Source: Pseudomonadota bacterium (lineage in GTDB: Bacteria; Desulfobacterota; Binatia; Binatales; Binataceae). From it: 64,000 nucleotides of DNA. The stretch is from contig JAJPIG010000011.1 of the NCBI GenBank assembly GCA_021324855.1, positions 62,001 through 126,000 of the forward strand. The letters are read 5' to 3'. Each line of letters opens with the position of its first letter. Position 1 is the stretch's first letter. A program made the position numbers and the translations under genes. Shown here piece by piece: positions 1 through 8,620 of this stretch. Below the pieces are notes generated by a model. The model was not told the origin of the DNA, made no database searches, and saw only the letters and a program-made list of their open reading frames with translations.

Positions 1-4
1 CACC

Positions 5-973
5 GTGCCGCGCGCTGGCGATGCGCGTACAACCGCCAAGGATAGCGGCAAACTCCGGCTCCATACGCACGATCGCATTTTGTTCTGGGCGATGGCTGTG
101 CTGGTCCATGCGTTCAGCCTGCTGCCGGATTTTATCCTCTATCCGCTCGGCATCCTGGGCGGATGGCTCGGTTACCGGCTCGATGTCCGCCACGTCCGCA
201 TCGGCAGGAAGAACCTCGCGATCGCGTTTCCTGAAAAAACCCCCGCCGAGCGCGATCGCATCCTGCGCGCTTCATACGTGAATCTCGGACGCTCAGCCGC
301 CGAGTACGTCCGGCTCGGCGGTTTTTTCTATCGCCGTTTCAAGCAGCGAGTAACCTATGAGCGTTTCGATTACTGGGATGAGCTCAAGGCGAAATATCCC
401 GGGCGCGGCACGCTGGTCCTGACCGCTCATTTCGGCAATTTCGAATTGCTTCCGGCAGCGCACGCGCTCAAAGGCTTCCAGATAAGCCTCGTCCATCATA
501 CCCAGCGCTTTCTCGCCGGCGACGCCCTGATGAGCTTCGTGCGCGAGCGCGCCGGGGTCGAGATCATTCGCAAGCACGCGGCGGCGCGTGCGGTGCTGCG
601 CGCGCTGGCCGGCGGCAAGTTGGTCGGCATCCCGTTCGATCAAAACGCGAAGCGGAGTGAGGCCATCTTCGTGCCGTTCTTCGGAGAGCCTGCGGCGACG
701 GCCAGCGGTCTCGCACGCCTCGCGCGTCTCTCGGGCGCGCCCGTGGTGCCGGTCTTCATCGTGCGTAATCCGGACAATCGGACGCATCGTATCGAGATCC
801 AACCCGAAGTCCCGTTGCAGACGAGCGGCGACGGTGCCGCCGATCTGATCGAGAACACACGCCGGTTCGTGGCAGTCGTCGAGGCGATGGTGCGCCGCTA
901 CCCGGAACAGTTCCTGTGGACTCATCGGCGCTTCCGCACCCGCCCCCGCGGGATGCCGCCCATCTACGACTAA
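5..973 (+). CDS. Lysophospholipid acyltransferase, LpxL/HtrB family
   Basis: This 322-residue protein belongs to the family that transfers a secondary acyl chain onto lipid A precursors at the cytoplasmic face of the inner membrane. A hydrophobic segment at about residues 26-56 would anchor it, and the catalytic HX4E motif reads HFGNFE at residues 142-147. The length is usual for LpxL/HtrB enzymes. The start is a GTG five bases from the window edge, so a start further upstream cannot be excluded. It converges on the ligase gene that ends at 970. Its presence argues for a Gram-negative outer membrane, although family members acting on other lipids exist. The exact acceptor cannot be read from the sequence. 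Confidence 0.85.
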   Translation: MPRAGDARTTAKDSGKLRLHTHDRILFWAMAVLVHAFSLLPDFILYPLGILGGWLGYRLDVRHVRIGRKNLAIAFPEKTPAERDRILRASYVNLGRSAAEYVRLGGFFYRRFKQRVTYERFDYWDELKAKYPGRGTLVLTAHFGNFELLPAAHALKGFQISLVHHTQRFLAGDALMSFVRERAGVEIIRKHAAARAVLRALAGGKLVGIPFDQNAKRSEAIFVPFFGEPAATASGLARLARLSGAPVVPVFIVRNPDNRTHRIEIQPEVPLQTSGDGAADLIENTRRFVAVVEAMVRRYPEQFLWTHRRFRTRPRGMPPIYD

Positions 974-2532
974 TAGCGCCTGCCGCCGTCAGCGACGGCC
1001 GCAAGCTCCTGGCGCAATCGAAAGCGCTGCAGCTTGCCGGTGGCGGTGCGGGGAATCTGCTCGACGAACCGGATATCGCGCGGACACTTGTAGATCGAAA
1101 GCTTGCGGGCGAGGGTCGCCTTAAGCTCGGCCGTGAGCCGCTCGCGATCAACGTTGCCGGCGCGCGCGACCACGGCGAGCGCGAGCCGCACCAGTCCGTC
1201 GCGATCCGGAAGGCCAACCGCGGCCGCATCTGCGATTTCCGGCAGCGCCGCCGCGCACTCCTCGATCTCGGCCGGACTCACCCACTGACCCGAAATCTTA
1301 AGCATCTCGTCGGCGCGCCCATGATGGAACCAGAAGCCGTCGGCGTCGAACGAATAGAGATCGCCGGTGCGAAACCATTCGCCGGAAAACGCGCGCCTGG
1401 TAATCGCCTGCTGATTCCAATAGCGATCGCACGTCGATGCCATCCGAATCCATAACGCGCCGACTTTGCCCGGCTCGGTGACCTGACGCTCGTCTTCATC
1501 GATCAATTTGACTTCCACGCCTGGCGCAATCTTACCTGACGATCCCGCGCGATAGTTCGCCGGCGAATTGGAGAAAATCATGTAGATCGTCTCCGATGTT
1601 CCCATCCCTTCGAAAATCCTCACCCCGGTCGTCCGATGCCAGCTTTCGGCAAGCGCCGCCGGCAACCGCTCGCCGGCAGACGCGTAAGCACGCACCGCGG
1701 CAAATCCGGGTTCGCGTGCTCGTCCCGACGCCATCAAGTTGCGATAGAGCGTCGGCACGCTGAAAACCACGTTCGGCCGCGTGCGCTCGATTACCTGCGC
1801 CACCGTGTCGACGCCGGGCCATCGCGGATCGAGCACAGCCGTAGCGCCGAGCCGAATCGAGCCGAACAGGCAGTTACCCAATGCATAGGCGAAGAACAGC
1901 CGCGACGTCGAGTACAGTCGATCACCGGCGCGCACGCCAAGGCATCGCTCGAGGTAAGGACCCGCGCTCAGCACATCATGATGGAGGTGTACGGCGGCCT
2001 TCGGCGTGCCGGTCGTGCCCGAGGTGTAAATCCAGAATGCCATGTCGTCCGGTGACATCGGCTCCGCGGCAAGCTCGCCTGATGCACGTGAAGTCAGTTC
2101 GACGAAATTCGCAAACTCAGAATCCGCATCGCCGACGATCGCGACCTGCGGCGGGTTTTTCAGACGCCCGGAGATCGCTCGATAAATCGGGACATACTCG
2201 CGATCGATAATCAGCAGGCGGGCGCGGCTGTCCTCGATTGCGAATTCAAGGTCAGGCGGCGCAGAACGCGTGTTGAATGCGATCGCGACCGCGCCGATCA
2301 TCATCGCGCCGAGATAGGCACTCACCAGCTCGGCGCTGTCATTGAGCATCATGAGCACACGATGCTCATGGGCGATGTCCATTGCACGCATCGCGATGCC
2401 CGCGCGCTGCGCCATCGCACCAAGCTCCCGATGCGTAATCGTGCGGCCATCGGCAATCAGAGCCGGAAGATCATCGAGTCCGCGCTCGCGCGCCGGCCGC
2501 ATAATCTCTTCCGCCGCGTTGATGCGGTTCAT
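970..2532 (-). CDS. AMP-forming acyl-CoA ligase, benzoate-CoA ligase type
   Basis: A 520-residue member of the ANL superfamily, which activates a carboxylic acid with ATP and joins it to CoA. The P-loop-like motif YTSGTTGTPK lies at about residues 169-178, the A8 hinge reads GRADEMLKISGQWVSP, and the catalytic lysine sits in TATGKLQR near residue 500. The hinge wording and the short N-terminus resemble benzoate-CoA ligases, so an aromatic acid is a reasonable guess, but the substrate is not proven. The ATG at 2532 is chosen because the upstream extension, MQPGARP onward, has no family character. Its last codons overlap the end of the convergent acyltransferase gene by four bases. Confidence 0.85.
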   Translation of the reverse strand: MNRINAAEEIMRPARERGLDDLPALIADGRTITHRELGAMAQRAGIAMRAMDIAHEHRVLMMLNDSAELVSAYLGAMMIGAVAIAFNTRSAPPDLEFAIEDSRARLLIIDREYVPIYRAISGRLKNPPQVAIVGDADSEFANFVELTSRASGELAAEPMSPDDMAFWIYTSGTTGTPKAAVHLHHDVLSAGPYLERCLGVRAGDRLYSTSRLFFAYALGNCLFGSIRLGATAVLDPRWPGVDTVAQVIERTRPNVVFSVPTLYRNLMASGRAREPGFAAVRAYASAGERLPAALAESWHRTTGVRIFEGMGTSETIYMIFSNSPANYRAGSSGKIAPGVEVKLIDEDERQVTEPGKVGALWIRMASTCDRYWNQQAITRRAFSGEWFRTGDLYSFDADGFWFHHGRADEMLKISGQWVSPAEIEECAAALPEIADAAAVGLPDRDGLVRLALAVVARAGNVDRERLTAELKATLARKLSIYKCPRDIRFVEQIPRTATGKLQRFRLRQELAAVADGGRRY

Positions 2533-2691
2533 CGAGTTTTCGACGGCTCCCGGCCGTCGATTTCCACCTAAACACGGCCTTGCGCCCGGCTGCAACCCGT
2601 TTCCTTTCCCGCCCGCTCAGAAAACCGCTAAACTTGGCGCGCGACGCGGCGCCCACGCACGAGATTATCGGCGCCGAAACGACTACCGGCT

Positions 2692-3084
2692 ATGGCGACT
2701 TATCGAGGTGGATGTCACTGCGGAGAAATTGCCTTCGAGGTCGAGGGCGAGCTGACCGAGGCGATCGAATGCAACTGCTCGATCTGCACGCGCAAGGGTT
2801 ACCTGCATTGGATCGTGCCGCGCGGGAGCTTCCGGCTGCTCACGGCCGACGATGGAATCGTAACTTACACCTTCAACACCGGCGTCGCGAAACATTACTT
2901 CTGCGCCATCTGCGGATGTGCGCCCTACTACGTCCCGCGCTCGGATCCTGACAAGATCGACGTGAACATCCGCTGCCTCGAAGGGATCGACCCCGCGGAT
3001 CTCAAACGAGGCTACTTCGATGGCCGCAACTGGGAGCAGGCCCATCGTGCCGGTATCACCTACGAGCGTCCACGCGCGAAATAG
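2692..3084 (+). CDS. GFA/CENP-V family zinc protein
   Basis: This 130-residue protein carries the full zinc-binding pattern of the GFA (glutathione-dependent formaldehyde-activating) family: C8-x-C10, C27-x-C29-x2-C32 and C71-x2-C74. The family is named after an enzyme proposed to speed addition of glutathione to formaldehyde, but most members have no proven activity, so only the fold and the two zinc sites are claimed here. It probably acts in the cytoplasm, since no signal peptide is seen. It is followed closely on the same strand by the UPF0637 protein and gpsA, with which it may be co-transcribed. Confidence 0.85.
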   Translation: MATYRGGCHCGEIAFEVEGELTEAIECNCSICTRKGYLHWIVPRGSFRLLTADDGIVTYTFNTGVAKHYFCAICGCAPYYVPRSDPDKIDVNIRCLEGIDPADLKRGYFDGRNWEQAHRAGITYERPRAK

Positions 3085-3112
3085 CCCTGCTGCGGCGCCG
3101 TTGAGACATACC

Positions 3113-3733
3113 GTGGCGACATTGGGATTCACGCTGGCCAGTTTCAAGATTTTCGAAATCGAGGGCTTTAGCCAGAGAATGGAACAGATTTACGCCAACC
3201 TCCGCCCCCGTTTGGTGCGGCTCGGTGATGAGCTCGCGCCGGAACTCGGGCGACGGCTTCACCTCGAATTTTTTCCGCATGTCGCCAAGCACGCGCGGCG
3301 CACCGTGAATCCACCGCCCGAAACCTGGACCGCATTCGGACCCTCGCCGCGCGGCTATAAGCGCTACGGCTATCTTGCGCTCTGCATCTCCAGCGTAGGA
3401 GTCCATGCGCGCGCGGTGGTGAAGTCCGAAGCCGATCATCGGCCCGCGATGGCGCGCGAATTGGAGCGGCGCGCGGGCGAGCTCGCCCGATCATTGCGCG
3501 GCACGAAGATTTCGCGCTACGAAAAGTGGGATTTCCAGAGGCTTCCGCCCGGCGTCGCTGCCGATGAGCAGTTTTTCGCCGAGTTATGCGAAAGTCTCGA
3601 AAAGAAAACCGGCGGAATCGATATCGGTTTCGGATGGTCACGCAGCGAGGCGCTCCGTCTCGATCGCGCCGAACTGCTCGACGCGTTTCGTGAGCTCGAA
3701 CCCATCTATCGCGTGCTGCGCGACGCCCATTGA
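3113..3733 (+). CDS. UPF0637 (DUF1054, YktB-like) protein
   Basis: This protein of about 206 residues matches the YktB family, whose molecular function is unknown. The clearest signature is the stretch FPHVAKHARRTVNPP followed by ETWTAF, with GFTLASFKIF at the N-terminus, which is how YktB proteins begin. A longer frame opens at 3020 but would overlap the preceding gene, and its extra residues look like read-through, so the GTG at 3113 is preferred. The stop codon overlaps the TTG start of gpsA in TTGA, implying translational coupling. The family is best known from Bacillota, which makes its occurrence in this GC-rich Gram-negative genome notable. Confidence 0.8.
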   Translation: MATLGFTLASFKIFEIEGFSQRMEQIYANLRPRLVRLGDELAPELGRRLHLEFFPHVAKHARRTVNPPPETWTAFGPSPRGYKRYGYLALCISSVGVHARAVVKSEADHRPAMARELERRAGELARSLRGTKISRYEKWDFQRLPPGVAADEQFFAELCESLEKKTGGIDIGFGWSRSEALRLDRAELLDAFRELEPIYRVLRDAH

Positions 3734-4737
3734 AGACAAACCCGGCTGTAATCCTCGGGGCGGGCGCGTGGGGAACTGCGATTGCCGTTATCCTGGCCCG
3801 CTCCGATCGACCCGTCACCCTGTGCGTCCGCCGCGCCGCCCAGCTTCGTCTTTTCCGCGAGCGACGCGAAAATCCTACCTATCTGCGGGACGTCGCTTTC
3901 CCGCCGGGTCTCGAAATTTCCGACGATTGGGATGCCGCGGTCAGCGGCGCCAGCATCATTGTGATGGCGATACCGTCGAGTTTCGCGCGCGGCGCTATCG
4001 CAGCCGTGGCCGGCGCGATACGTCCCGATTCAATCGTGGTGAGCGCGACCAAGGGTATTGAGGAAGGGACGCTGCTCACGATGACCGCGATGCTGGCGAC
4101 GCAGCTTGCGCCGGGCGTACGACTCGCGGCGCTTTCCGGTCCCGGCTTCGCCGCCGAAGTCGCGGTCGGAAAGCCGGCGGCGCTGGTCGCGGCCTCCGAG
4201 GCCGAGGAAACCGCGCGCGAGGTGCAGGAGATTTTTTCGCACGGCGCGCTCCGCGTCTATCGCAGCACGGATGTGCGCGGGGTCGAGCTGGCGGGCGCGG
4301 TCAAGAACGTAATTGCGATCGCAACCGGGATCGGCGATGGACTGGGACTCGGCGCCAGCGCCCGCGCTGCGGTAATCACGCGCGGAGTCGCCGAGCTCAC
4401 CCGGCTCGCAACCGCGCTGGGAGCACGTCCCGAAACCATCGCGGGGCTCGCCGGACTGGGCGACCTGGTTTTGACCTGTACGGGAGATCTTTCGCGCAAT
4501 CGCGCGCTCGGCGTGCGGCTTGGGCGCGGCGAGAAGCTCTCCGAAGCGCTCCGCCATGGCGAGGGTAAGCCGATCGCCGAAGGCTTCGCGAACGCACGCT
4601 CGATCGTCGAGCTCGCGCGGCGAAGCCATGTCGAGATGCCGATCGTCGAGGGAGTGTATCGCGCCCTCTATGAAGCCGAGCCGCCTCGCGATATTGTCGA
4701 GGGTCTGCTAAGCCGCGAGCTCAAGGCAGAGTTCTAA
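3730..4737 (+). CDS. gpsA: NAD(P)H-dependent glycerol-3-phosphate dehydrogenase
   Basis: GpsA reduces dihydroxyacetone phosphate to sn-glycerol 3-phosphate, the backbone for phospholipid synthesis. The 335-residue length is standard. The Rossmann motif GAGAWG lies at residues 10-15, a conserved lysine in SATKGIEEG is K109, and the catalytic lysine in GAVKNVIAIATG is K192. The start is a TTG that shares bases with the stop of the upstream UPF0637 gene, a four-base overlap suggesting coupled translation. Placement with an acyltransferase nearby agrees with a lipid role. I see no missing residue or truncation. Confidence 0.95.
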   Translation: MKTNPAVILGAGAWGTAIAVILARSDRPVTLCVRRAAQLRLFRERRENPTYLRDVAFPPGLEISDDWDAAVSGASIIVMAIPSSFARGAIAAVAGAIRPDSIVVSATKGIEEGTLLTMTAMLATQLAPGVRLAALSGPGFAAEVAVGKPAALVAASEAEETAREVQEIFSHGALRVYRSTDVRGVELAGAVKNVIAIATGIGDGLGLGASARAAVITRGVAELTRLATALGARPETIAGLAGLGDLVLTCTGDLSRNRALGVRLGRGEKLSEALRHGEGKPIAEGFANARSIVELARRSHVEMPIVEGVYRALYEAEPPRDIVEGLLSRELKAEF

Positions 4738-4755
4738 AGAATTCGAAGGTAAGTG

Positions 4756-5022
4756 ATGGCATCGAAAGGGAATTGCAAGGCCAAGGATTGCGTTCGCGAG
4801 GCGATCGCGCGGCATTATTGCCGGATGCACTATCGGCTGTGGCGGCGCGGCGAGATGCCAAAGCCGCGCTATAAAACCTGCACCGAGGAAAAGTGCCGCA
4901 AGCCGCGCTTCAAGGGCAGCCTCTGTGAGCAACATTACCAGGCCAAGCGTGGAGGCTCCGCCGCGGCAGCGCCTGCTAGCGCAGCGCCCGCTGCGACTGC
5001 GCCCGAGGCCGCCAGCTCGTAA
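4756..5022 (+). CDS. Small Cys/His-rich protein with duplicated zinc-ligand motif
   Basis: This 88-residue protein contains the same pattern twice: C-x4-C-x9-C-x2-H near residues 7-25 and again near 42-60, separated by a WRRGE-type linker. Four ligands per repeat with identical spacing strongly suggest two small zinc knuckles. The rest is basic (many Lys and Arg), and the tail is an Ala/Pro-rich stretch, so nucleic-acid or protein binding is plausible. Similar short proteins are known from delta-proteobacterial genomes without a defined job. A GAAGGT ribosome-binding site precedes the ATG at 4756; an in-frame GTG at 4753 is the alternative. It follows gpsA by 18 bases. Confidence 0.75.
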   Translation: MASKGNCKAKDCVREAIARHYCRMHYRLWRRGEMPKPRYKTCTEEKCRKPRFKGSLCEQHYQAKRGGSAAAAPASAAPAATAPEAASS

Positions 5023-5094
5023 TGTGATGCCCGGCGGGACAACCAGGACGTCCCACCTCGCTCACTGCGCTCGAAGTGGCAGCGTGCGACTCCG

Positions 5095-5502
5095 ATGACC
5101 TCGCGTCACACCGCCGCGCGGGTTTTGCGTCCGGTGCTGATTACGGCCGGAATCATCGCTATCGCATATCTGGTTGGCGGCTCAGGATTTTTCACACCAA
5201 GCAGTTTCCTCGGCTTCATGCTGGTGACGATCATCGTTGGTGTGCTGCTCCTCTTGTTATTCGCCTCGATCGAAAACGACGAGCATCGACACATCAACGC
5301 TATCGCCCATATTCATGCAGAGTCCTCAACGCGTCGCACTACCCACGCGCATCATGATCCGCCCTCTGCACACGACCTGTGGCCCGTATCTGCAATACCG
5401 CCGGGTCTGCCGTATGGTGTAGGGATGCGCCCGGATACTCCGGACAAGGTCTATAGCTTCACGCGCCGCGTCTTTCGGAATCGCGATATGACGCACGATT
5501 GA
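5095..5502 (+). CDS. Hypothetical small membrane protein
   Basis: An open frame of 135 codons with two hydrophobic segments at about residues 12-30 and 37-57, then a histidine-rich hydrophilic tail (HRHINAIAHIH and HAHH). The two helices look like a genuine membrane protein, but the tail beyond about residue 75 is compositionally odd and may not be well conserved. No family is recognised. It lies alone between the Cys/His-rich protein and the MetE-like gene, on the same strand as both. The tail histidines could bind metal, but this is speculation. Coding status is moderately likely only. Confidence 0.45.
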   Translation: MTSRHTAARVLRPVLITAGIIAIAYLVGGSGFFTPSSFLGFMLVTIIVGVLLLLLFASIENDEHRHINAIAHIHAESSTRRTTHAHHDPPSAHDLWPVSAIPPGLPYGVGMRPDTPDKVYSFTRRVFRNRDMTHD

Positions 5503-5523
5503 GATCATCGTAGAGGCCTGCCC

Positions 5524-6588
5524 ATGGCGAATGAACTGCTTCTGATCGGAAGTGTACCGCTCGAAACCGTCGAAGAGGTGTTCCGCAATTTCGCCGCGCC
5601 GCTCGCGCCGATGCTCCCGTGCATGCCCGACGGCGAAGTCGGCGACCGCCAGTACTGGGTCGACGGCGTTGCTTATCGTGTCTTCAACGGCCATCCGCAG
5701 CTCGAAACCATCAGTCGCCCCGCGCCGGATGACGGCGTCGAGCGATGGCGTCCGCGCAATCTCCGCGACGAGTGGGGCTTCCGCATCAAGCCGGGGGTCA
5801 AGGAGGTCAAGTTCGGCGATCCCGGATGGCGTCTCGGGTTCACCAAGGATGCCGTCAACTCCTACTTCATCTTCCGCAAGCTGAAGGACGAGGGCGTAAT
5901 TCCGAGAAATGTCAGATTCCAGGTGTCACTGCCGCTGACCTACAGCGTCATCACTCCTTATTTTCACGATTTCGCCGAGTATTCGAAGATCATTCCAGGC
6001 TTCGAGGCTGCGATGCGCGCTGAGGTCGCCAAACTGGTCGAGAAAATTCCTTCAGACGACCTCGCGATTCAATGGGACGCTGCACTTGAGATGGGCGACC
6101 TCGCCGGGCAACTGCCGTATCTGCCGCGCGAAGGCGCATTCGAGCGCAACGTCGCGCAGGTTGGACGGCTGGTGCCTGACATCCCCGAATCGGTGATGCT
6201 TGGGTTTCATCTCTGCTACGGAACGCTCGGCGGATGGCCCTGTTTTGAGCCGGAGGATCTCTCGATGCCGGTGCGGTTCACGAATGCGATCGTCGCGGCG
6301 GCGAAGCGGCGCGTCGATTTCGTGCACATCCCGACACTCAAGCGCACGCGCGATGAGTTCTTCCGTCCGCTCTCCGATCTGAACGTTGGCCGCACGCGCA
6401 TCTATCTCGGCGTGATTCACGATATGGACGATCTCGACGGCTTCCGTACGCGGCTTGGGCTCGCGCGCAAGTTTCTGCGCGAATTCGGGATTGCCGCGCC
6501 GTGCGGTTTCGGCCGCGAGCCGGTGGCGCGCCTGCCGCAGATCCAGCAGAACCACTTGAAGGCGGTCGAGATTCTCCGCTCGATGTGA
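5524..6588 (+). CDS. Single-domain MetE/UROD-like protein, altered zinc site
   Basis: A 354-residue protein with the fold signatures of the catalytic half of cobalamin-independent methionine synthase. The zinc-binding His-x-Cys is H229-C231 (GFHLCYG) and the distal cysteine is C327 (APCGFGREP). The glutamate ligand of true MetE, usually in a segment like ITIET, aligns by eye with VHIPT near residues 267-271, so the third ligand seems lost or replaced by H268. The folate-binding N-terminal half is absent. A methyl or other C1 transfer onto a thiol is possible, but the substrate is unknown. It stands just upstream of dapB; a second family member at 61443-62546 retains all four ligands. Confidence 0.75.
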   Translation: MANELLLIGSVPLETVEEVFRNFAAPLAPMLPCMPDGEVGDRQYWVDGVAYRVFNGHPQLETISRPAPDDGVERWRPRNLRDEWGFRIKPGVKEVKFGDPGWRLGFTKDAVNSYFIFRKLKDEGVIPRNVRFQVSLPLTYSVITPYFHDFAEYSKIIPGFEAAMRAEVAKLVEKIPSDDLAIQWDAALEMGDLAGQLPYLPREGAFERNVAQVGRLVPDIPESVMLGFHLCYGTLGGWPCFEPEDLSMPVRFTNAIVAAAKRRVDFVHIPTLKRTRDEFFRPLSDLNVGRTRIYLGVIHDMDDLDGFRTRLGLARKFLREFGIAAPCGFGREPVARLPQIQQNHLKAVEILRSM

Positions 6589-6616
6589 CCGGGAAACGGC
6601 GCTGAGCTGAAAAGCG

Positions 6617-7414
6617 ATGGCGAAACTCATTGTCTCAGGCGCGGCGGGCCGGATGGGCCGGCTGATCATCGCGCTCGCTGCCGCCGACAAAAACCATCAG
6701 ATCGTCGGCGCATTGGAAGCGCCGGGCGCGCCAGCGCTCGGACGCGATGCGGGCGAGACGGCGGGAATCGGACGGCTCGGCGTGGCTATTACCGATGCCT
6801 ATGCGGCGCTGGCCGCGCCCGATACGGTCACGCTCGATTTCACCACTGCCACAGCCTCGATCGCGCACCTTGAGATCGCCGCCGCGAATGGCGCCGCGAT
6901 CGTGATCGGCTCGACCGGCTTCACTCCCGAGCTCGAAACCAAGGCGCGCGCGATCGCGCCGCGCACCCGCACTGTGATAGCGCCCAACATGAGCGTCGGC
7001 GTGAACGTTCTGATGCGGCTGGTGGCGGAGGCGGCGAAAATTCTTCCTGATTTCGACGCCGAGGTGATCGAGATTCATCATCGCACCAAGCTCGACGCCC
7101 CGAGCGGCACTGCGCTCGCGCTCGGCCGGCTGATCGCGGAGGCGCGCGGCGTGGATTTCGCGCGCAACGCGATTCATGGGCGCGAGGGAATCACCGGCGT
7201 GCGCGAGCGCGACAAGATCGCAGTGCTCGCGATGCGCGCCGGCGACGCGGTTGGCGATCATACCGTAATTTTCGGCGGGCAGGGCGAGCGCCTCGAACTG
7301 ACCCATCGCGCACAGAGCCGCGACTCGCTCGCGCGCGGGGCATTACGCGCCGCCGCATGGCTCGAGCATCAGCCGCCCGGACTCTACTCGATGCGCGACG
7401 TGCTGGGCCTCTAG
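6617..7414 (+). CDS. dapB: 4-hydroxy-tetrahydrodipicolinate reductase
   Basis: DapB reduces hydroxy-tetrahydrodipicolinate in the lysine and diaminopimelate pathway. The 265-residue protein has the nucleotide-binding motif GAAGRMG at residues 8-14 and the family signature EIHHRTKLDAPSGTA at residues 152-166, which holds the catalytic histidine pair and lysine K158. Length is normal. It sits 28 bases after the MetE-like gene on the same strand. Its TAG stop shares the tetranucleotide CTAG with the stop of the convergent membrane-protein gene. The pathway is completed by the aminotransferase dapL at 20368, so this organism likely uses the LL-DAP aminotransferase route. Confidence 0.95.
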   Translation: MAKLIVSGAAGRMGRLIIALAAADKNHQIVGALEAPGAPALGRDAGETAGIGRLGVAITDAYAALAAPDTVTLDFTTATASIAHLEIAAANGAAIVIGSTGFTPELETKARAIAPRTRTVIAPNMSVGVNVLMRLVAEAAKILPDFDAEVIEIHHRTKLDAPSGTALALGRLIAEARGVDFARNAIHGREGITGVRERDKIAVLAMRAGDAVGDHTVIFGGQGERLELTHRAQSRDSLARGALRAAAWLEHQPPGLYSMRDVLGL

Positions 7415-8424
7415 CGGGCGACGCGCTGCGGACCCCCCATGCGCCGGCCGCTCGGCGCGCTCTCGGCAGCGATCTCGTTCCAACGCTGCCCAATGCGCGG
7501 GATGATACGTGGATGGCCGTACTCGAAGTAGGCGATCATACCAGCCAGCGCGAGCAGATTACCGCCGATGATTCGCCACCATCCGAGATCTTCGAGCGCT
7601 GCCGCGCTTAACAGCGTTATCCATCCAAAAAACGCCACCTCGAAACACAGGAACAGCACCAGCACGCCCAATGCAAGCAGCGGCTCGCGCTCCGAACCGA
7701 CCACGAAAATCGAGGCGGCAACGCCGAAAGCGATGAACGCGATAAAATGAAGCGCCGTGTAGCCGGCCACCATTGGCAGCGAGATTGGGCCGCCCGCCCC
7801 GCCGCCGAGAATAACCGATCCGAGAAGTGACGGCGTGCGAAACGCCTGACCTGCCGCGTAATCGCAGGCGAGGAACCACACGGCCAGGATTACCGCGCCG
7901 ATGACTCCGGCCGCCACGCCTTCTTTTATAACTCCAATCCAGGGTCCGGCCAGGCTCGCGAGCAATATCGGCTGCCGCCACAGAAACACCAGCAGCATCG
8001 CGGCGGTGGCGAGACCGTTTCCGATCATCACCTTCCACCACGGCATCACGGCAACCGCAGCCGGCCCGAGCAACATCACGACTGCGATGAAAAAAACCTC
8101 GAAGGCAAAGACGAAGAGCAACAACGACGGGAAGAGCGCGCGGTCACGCTCCGCGGCTTCCATCATGACCGCGCCGGCGACGCCGATACCGATGAACGTC
8201 AGGAAATGGAAGGCGGTATACTCGGCTACCAGAGTGATCGAGATTGCGCCGCCGGCCGCGGCATTGTGCAAGCCAGGGAGCAGGCTCGCGGCAAGCAATG
8301 CAGGTGTGGCAAGCGGCTGCCCGCGCACGGCGTCGAGCAGAAGGAACCAGATTGCGATGACCGCGCCACCGCAGATGCCCGCGATCACGCCGTCAAGAAT
8401 GATTCGCGCTCGTGAATGCTTCAT
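7411..8424 (-). CDS. Internally duplicated multi-pass membrane protein
   Basis: A 337-residue protein made of two similar halves, about residues 8-150 and 165-300. Matching pieces include AEYTAFHFLTFIGIGVA against AGYTALHFIAFIAFGVA and PWWKVMIGN against GWWRIIGGN. Each half has about four hydrophobic segments, giving eight or so membrane helices. No family is recognised and no transport signature is seen. The ATG at 8424 is chosen because GGAGG lies six bases upstream at 8431-8435; an in-frame start at 8475 has no such site. An inverted repeat at 8492-8506 lies upstream and may be an operator. The gene stands alone between dapB and ctaG. Confidence 0.75.
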   Translation of the reverse strand: MKHSRARIILDGVIAGICGGAVIAIWFLLLDAVRGQPLATPALLAASLLPGLHNAAAGGAISITLVAEYTAFHFLTFIGIGVAGAVMMEAAERDRALFPSLLLFVFAFEVFFIAVVMLLGPAAVAVMPWWKVMIGNGLATAAMLLVFLWRQPILLASLAGPWIGVIKEGVAAGVIGAVILAVWFLACDYAAGQAFRTPSLLGSVILGGGAGGPISLPMVAGYTALHFIAFIAFGVAASIFVVGSEREPLLALGVLVLFLCFEVAFFGWITLLSAAALEDLGWWRIIGGNLLALAGMIAYFEYGHPRIIPRIGQRWNEIAAESAPSGRRMGGPQRVAR

Positions 8425-8491
8425 CGCTGGCCTCCGTCGTGAAACCTTAGGCCGCCCAGGAAGTTCCTCGCTCATAACGTGAGATATCTAT

Positions 8492-8506
8492 TTAAGCATT
8501 GCTTAA
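8492..8506. promoter_or_regulatory. Palindromic operator-like site TTAAGCA-t-TGCTTAA
   Basis: A perfect inverted repeat with 7-base arms around one base lies in an AT-rich island upstream of the duplicated membrane protein. A further half site TTAAGC lies at 8514-8519. The surroundings are much richer in A and T than the rest of the window, as expected for a regulated promoter read on the minus strand. The cognate regulator is not encoded nearby, so the binding protein is unknown. Confidence 0.5.
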
Positions 8507-8620
8507 CTGATAATTAAGCTCTGCTTGTCAGAATCAAAGCTTAGACCCGGCGCACGATAAATTGCAACCTTGCCGGCAAAGTCCGAGTACGAGACGAAAG
8601 AGCTATGGAAGTTGGCTGGA

